DNA of 8,188 nt from Alcaligenaceae bacterium (lineage in GTDB: Bacteria > Pseudomonadota > Gammaproteobacteria > Burkholderiales > Burkholderiaceae), in NCBI GenBank assembly GCA_947372575.1, contig CANBUF010000068.1, positions 1-8,188 of the forward strand, read 5' to 3'. The notes beneath the pieces were generated by a model, which saw only the letters and a list, made by a program, of their open reading frames with translations, made no database searches and had not been told where the DNA came from. The translations under genes and the position numbers were made by a program. Below are positions 6,415 to 8,188 of the stretch, one piece after another (position 1 is the first letter of the stretch; each line of letters opens with the position of its first letter).

Positions 6415-7379
6415 AACGAATCTATGCGCGCATGGCTTGTGCCTTGTTCTGTCTGACAGCAACTGGTGGCATAGCACAAGGCGCATGGCCCGAGCATGCC
6501 ATACGATTTATCGTCCCCTACACACCGGGCGGTGGAACGGATGTCGTCAGCCGTAACCTCACCGACAAAATGGCGCGGGATACGCACTGGAATTTTGTGA
6601 TAGAAAACAAACCGGGTGTGGGCGGCAATATCGGTCTGGATCAGGTCGCAAAATCCAAACCAGATGGTTACACCATTGGCATGGGGCAGACCTCGAATCT
6701 GGCCATTAATCCCGCCATCATGCCCACCATGCCCTTTGACGTTAAATCAGCCTTTGATCCAATCGCTCTGATTGCCCAGGTGCCAATGATACTGGTGGTG
6801 CCTGCAAACTCACCCTTTCACACTGTTTCTGAGATGGTGGAGGCTGCGCACGCAAAAGGGATAGAAATGCGCCAGGCAGTGGCTGCGCTGGGTACGGTGG
6901 GTCATCTTGCAGGCGAACTCCTGGCACAACGCGCAGATTACAAAGTACTCATTGTTCCGTACAAAGGCGCGTCGTCCGCATTGACGGATCTGATTGGCGG
7001 ACAAACCGATTTCATGATGGCGACACCCCAGGGCATCCTGTCGCTGATCCAGTCTGGAAAACTGCGCGCACTTGCAGTGACCTCAGCACAACGATTACCA
7101 ACGATGCCGGAGATCCCAACCATTGCAGAATCTGGTTTTTCAGATTTTGAAGCTGTTGACTGGAAAGTGATTGTGGGTCCTGCAGGGCTGCCAACAGGCA
7201 TCCTGACTTCGTTAAATCAGGCCATCAACAAGGCGTTGGAAAATCCAGTCCTGTTGCAACAACTCAAGGACGAGGGCAGTATCCCAATGGGTGGTTCAGC
7301 AGAGACAGCCCGTGACTACATCACAAATCAACAGCAGCAGTGGCGCAAACTGATTGAAAAAAACAAGCTGAAATTTTGA
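6411..7379 (+). CDS. Bug/TctC-type periplasmic solute-binding protein, first copy
   Basis: A 322-residue receptor of the tripartite tricarboxylate transporter (TTT) family. These bind organic acids or similar small solutes in the periplasm. A signal peptide covers about residues 1-24, with cleavage near IAQG before A25. Family landmarks are the ligand loop VPYTPGGGTDVVSR (35-48), NKPGVGGNIG (66-75), KPDGYT (83-88), VPYKGASSALTDLIGGQ (182-198) and RLPTMPEIPTIAESG (228-242). The second ligand loop, usually a GSAGxGT-like segment before HLxGE, reads QAVAALGTVGHLAGEL (155-170) here and is unusual. It has no strong ribosome site of its own and overlaps the CoA-transferase gene by four bases. No TctA/TctB membrane genes are in the window, which is common for orphan Bug receptors. 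No terminator follows. Confidence 0.95.
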   Translation: MKRIYARMACALFCLTATGGIAQGAWPEHAIRFIVPYTPGGGTDVVSRNLTDKMARDTHWNFVIENKPGVGGNIGLDQVAKSKPDGYTIGMGQTSNLAINPAIMPTMPFDVKSAFDPIALIAQVPMILVVPANSPFHTVSEMVEAAHAKGIEMRQAVAALGTVGHLAGELLAQRADYKVLIVPYKGASSALTDLIGGQTDFMMATPQGILSLIQSGKLRALAVTSAQRLPTMPEIPTIAESGFSDFEAVDWKVIVGPAGLPTGILTSLNQAINKALENPVLLQQLKDEGSIPMGGSAETARDYITNQQQQWRKLIEKNKLKF

Positions 7380-7403
7380 TCACAAGTCTTACAAAATTAA
7401 AAT

Positions 7404-7437
7404 AGTCATCAGTCATCAGTCATCAGTCATCAGTCAT
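7404..7437. repeat. Heptanucleotide tandem repeat, AGTCATC x 4.9
   Basis: Four perfect copies of AGTCATC (7404, 7411, 7418, 7425) and a fifth missing its last base (7432-7437) lie 24 bases after the first receptor's stop and 92 bases before the second receptor's start. All copies are identical, which suggests recent slippage. It is intergenic and would change spacing, not a reading frame, if its copy number varied. Confidence 0.95.
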
Positions 7438-7465
7438 GAAAAAAATACAGTCAAATAATTTACAT

Positions 7466-7492
7466 TAAAGAAATTGCAGTAAAGAAATTGCA
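7466..7492. repeat. Direct repeat of TAAAGAAATTGCA
   Basis: TAAAGAAATTGCA occurs at 7466-7478 and again at 7480-7492, a 14-base period with a single G between. It lies in the AT-rich leader of the second receptor gene. I see no convincing -35/-10 pair in this spacer, although TATAAA (7503-7508) is a possible -10. Confidence 0.9.
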
Positions 7493-7529
7493 TTTTAAAA
7501 AATATAAAAAATTATCTGGAGACAATGTC

Positions 7530-8188
7530 ATGCTTAGTCGTTTTTTGACCAATCGATTCATTCGTATACCCCTTGCATGTCTGGCACTCAGTTCCTGCCT
7601 GACAGCACCGTCTGAGGCACAACCACTGTCGGGAAAACCCATCACCATCATTGTTCCCTTTGCGACAGGCGGGGCAACCGATATCGTCGCGCGCCTAGTG
7701 GCTCAGCAGTTGGGGACACGCCTGAATACGCCGGTGATTGTTGACAATCGACTGGGCGGAGGTGGCGTCGTGGGTCGAAGCGCAGCCGCGCGTGCAGCAC
7801 CTGACGGCAATACGATTCTGACTATGGACATGTCTTATACAACGGCAGCAGGCCTCACGCCTGGCCTGCCTTACGACCCAAAGAATGCGTTTGTACCGAT
7901 CACGATGGCAGTCTCCGTCCCGCATGTCCTGGTGGTAAACCCTGCGGTACCTGCTAAAAACATGAAAGAGTTGATTGCTCTGGCAAAAGCGCAGCCAGAC
8001 AAACTGAATTTTGGCTCAGGAGGCATCGGAACCAATACACACCTGGGTGGAGAGCTTTTCAAAAGCATGACGGGTGTATCAATCGTTCACGTTCCGTACA
8101 AAGGCGCCGGTGCCGTTCTGGCCGACCTCATGGCAGGACAAGTTCAGATCCTCGTCAGCACGGTCACTACCGTATTGCCATATATCCA
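7530..8188 (+). CDS. Bug/TctC-type solute-binding protein, second copy (partial, cut by right edge)
   Basis: An open frame of 219 codons, continuing past the window, encodes a second receptor of the same family. Visible landmarks are ITIIVPFATGGATDIVAR (38-55), DNRLGGGGVVG (72-82), APDGNTIL (90-97), LNFGSGGIGTNTHLGGELF (159-177), a typical second ligand loop, and VHVPYKGAGAVLADLMAGQ (186-204). About 100 residues are missing from the expected 320. The signal sequence can be read two ways: cleavage at SEA before Q31, or a lipobox L20-S-S-C23 that would make it a lipoprotein. ATG at 7530 has GGAG (7518-7521) eight bases upstream. The ATG at 7525 is in another frame and stops within seven codons. 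The two receptors are clearly different in sequence, so this is not a recent duplication. Confidence 0.93.
   Translation, partial: MLSRFLTNRFIRIPLACLALSSCLTAPSEAQPLSGKPITIIVPFATGGATDIVARLVAQQLGTRLNTPVIVDNRLGGGGVVGRSAAARAAPDGNTILTMDMSYTTAAGLTPGLPYDPKNAFVPITMAVSVPHVLVVNPAVPAKNMKELIALAKAQPDKLNFGSGGIGTNTHLGGELFKSMTGVSIVHVPYKGAGAVLADLMAGQVQILVSTVTTVLPYI

Noticed and set aside
7404..7437. CRISPR array or phage attachment site
   Set aside because: Units are only 7 bases with no spacers, and no integrase, cas gene or tRNA is nearby.
7525..7548. ATG five bases before the second receptor's start
   Set aside because: It is in a different frame, stops within seven codons after TTTTTTGA, and is too close to GGAG.

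Overview
The window looks like chromosomal DNA of a betaproteobacterium of the order Burkholderiales, probably Alcaligenaceae or a close relative. The main reason is two adjacent periplasmic binding proteins of the Bug/TctC type, a family greatly expanded in that group, next to a CaiB-type CoA-transferase. Base composition is moderate, with AT-rich intergenic spacers. No transposase, integrase, tRNA, rRNA or CRISPR array is visible, and no gene-free stretch exceeds 300 bases.

Left part (1-1195, minus strand): a tight operon reading leftward. It holds a DCC-family (DUF393) CxxC protein, then folE (GTP cyclohydrolase I, with an unusual CSHH zinc/active-site motif). Two bases after the folE stop comes a new start codon whose 13 visible residues match the first strand of a BLUF blue-light receptor domain; this gene runs off the left edge. 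The group suggests a light- or photodamage-related module (pterin plus flavin photoreceptor) rather than a plain folate gene.

Central part (1196-4510, plus strand): a 234-base divergent spacer with candidate promoters for both directions, then a secreted family VIII esterase / class C beta-lactamase-like serine hydrolase. A 151-base spacer with nested inverted repeats follows, then a cytoplasmic gamma-glutamyltransferase-fold enzyme. That enzyme keeps the catalytic threonine but lacks the residues that recognise a gamma-glutamyl group, so its substrate is probably different. A strong hairpin at 4487-4510 serves as a terminator shared with a convergent GNAT acetyltransferase gene on the minus strand (4510-4998).

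Right part (4999-8188, plus strand): a divergent spacer with a 16-base tandem repeat and an extended -10 promoter. It leads into a family III (CaiB/BaiF) CoA-transferase gene that overlaps by four bases (ATGA) a Bug-type solute receptor gene. After a spacer with a 7-base tandem repeat and a 14-base duplicated segment, a second Bug receptor gene begins and is cut by the right edge. Receptor plus CoA-transferase fits uptake and CoA activation of a carboxylic acid. The amidase/esterase-like enzymes upstream could release such an acid from an amide or ester, but that link is inference from neighbourhood only.
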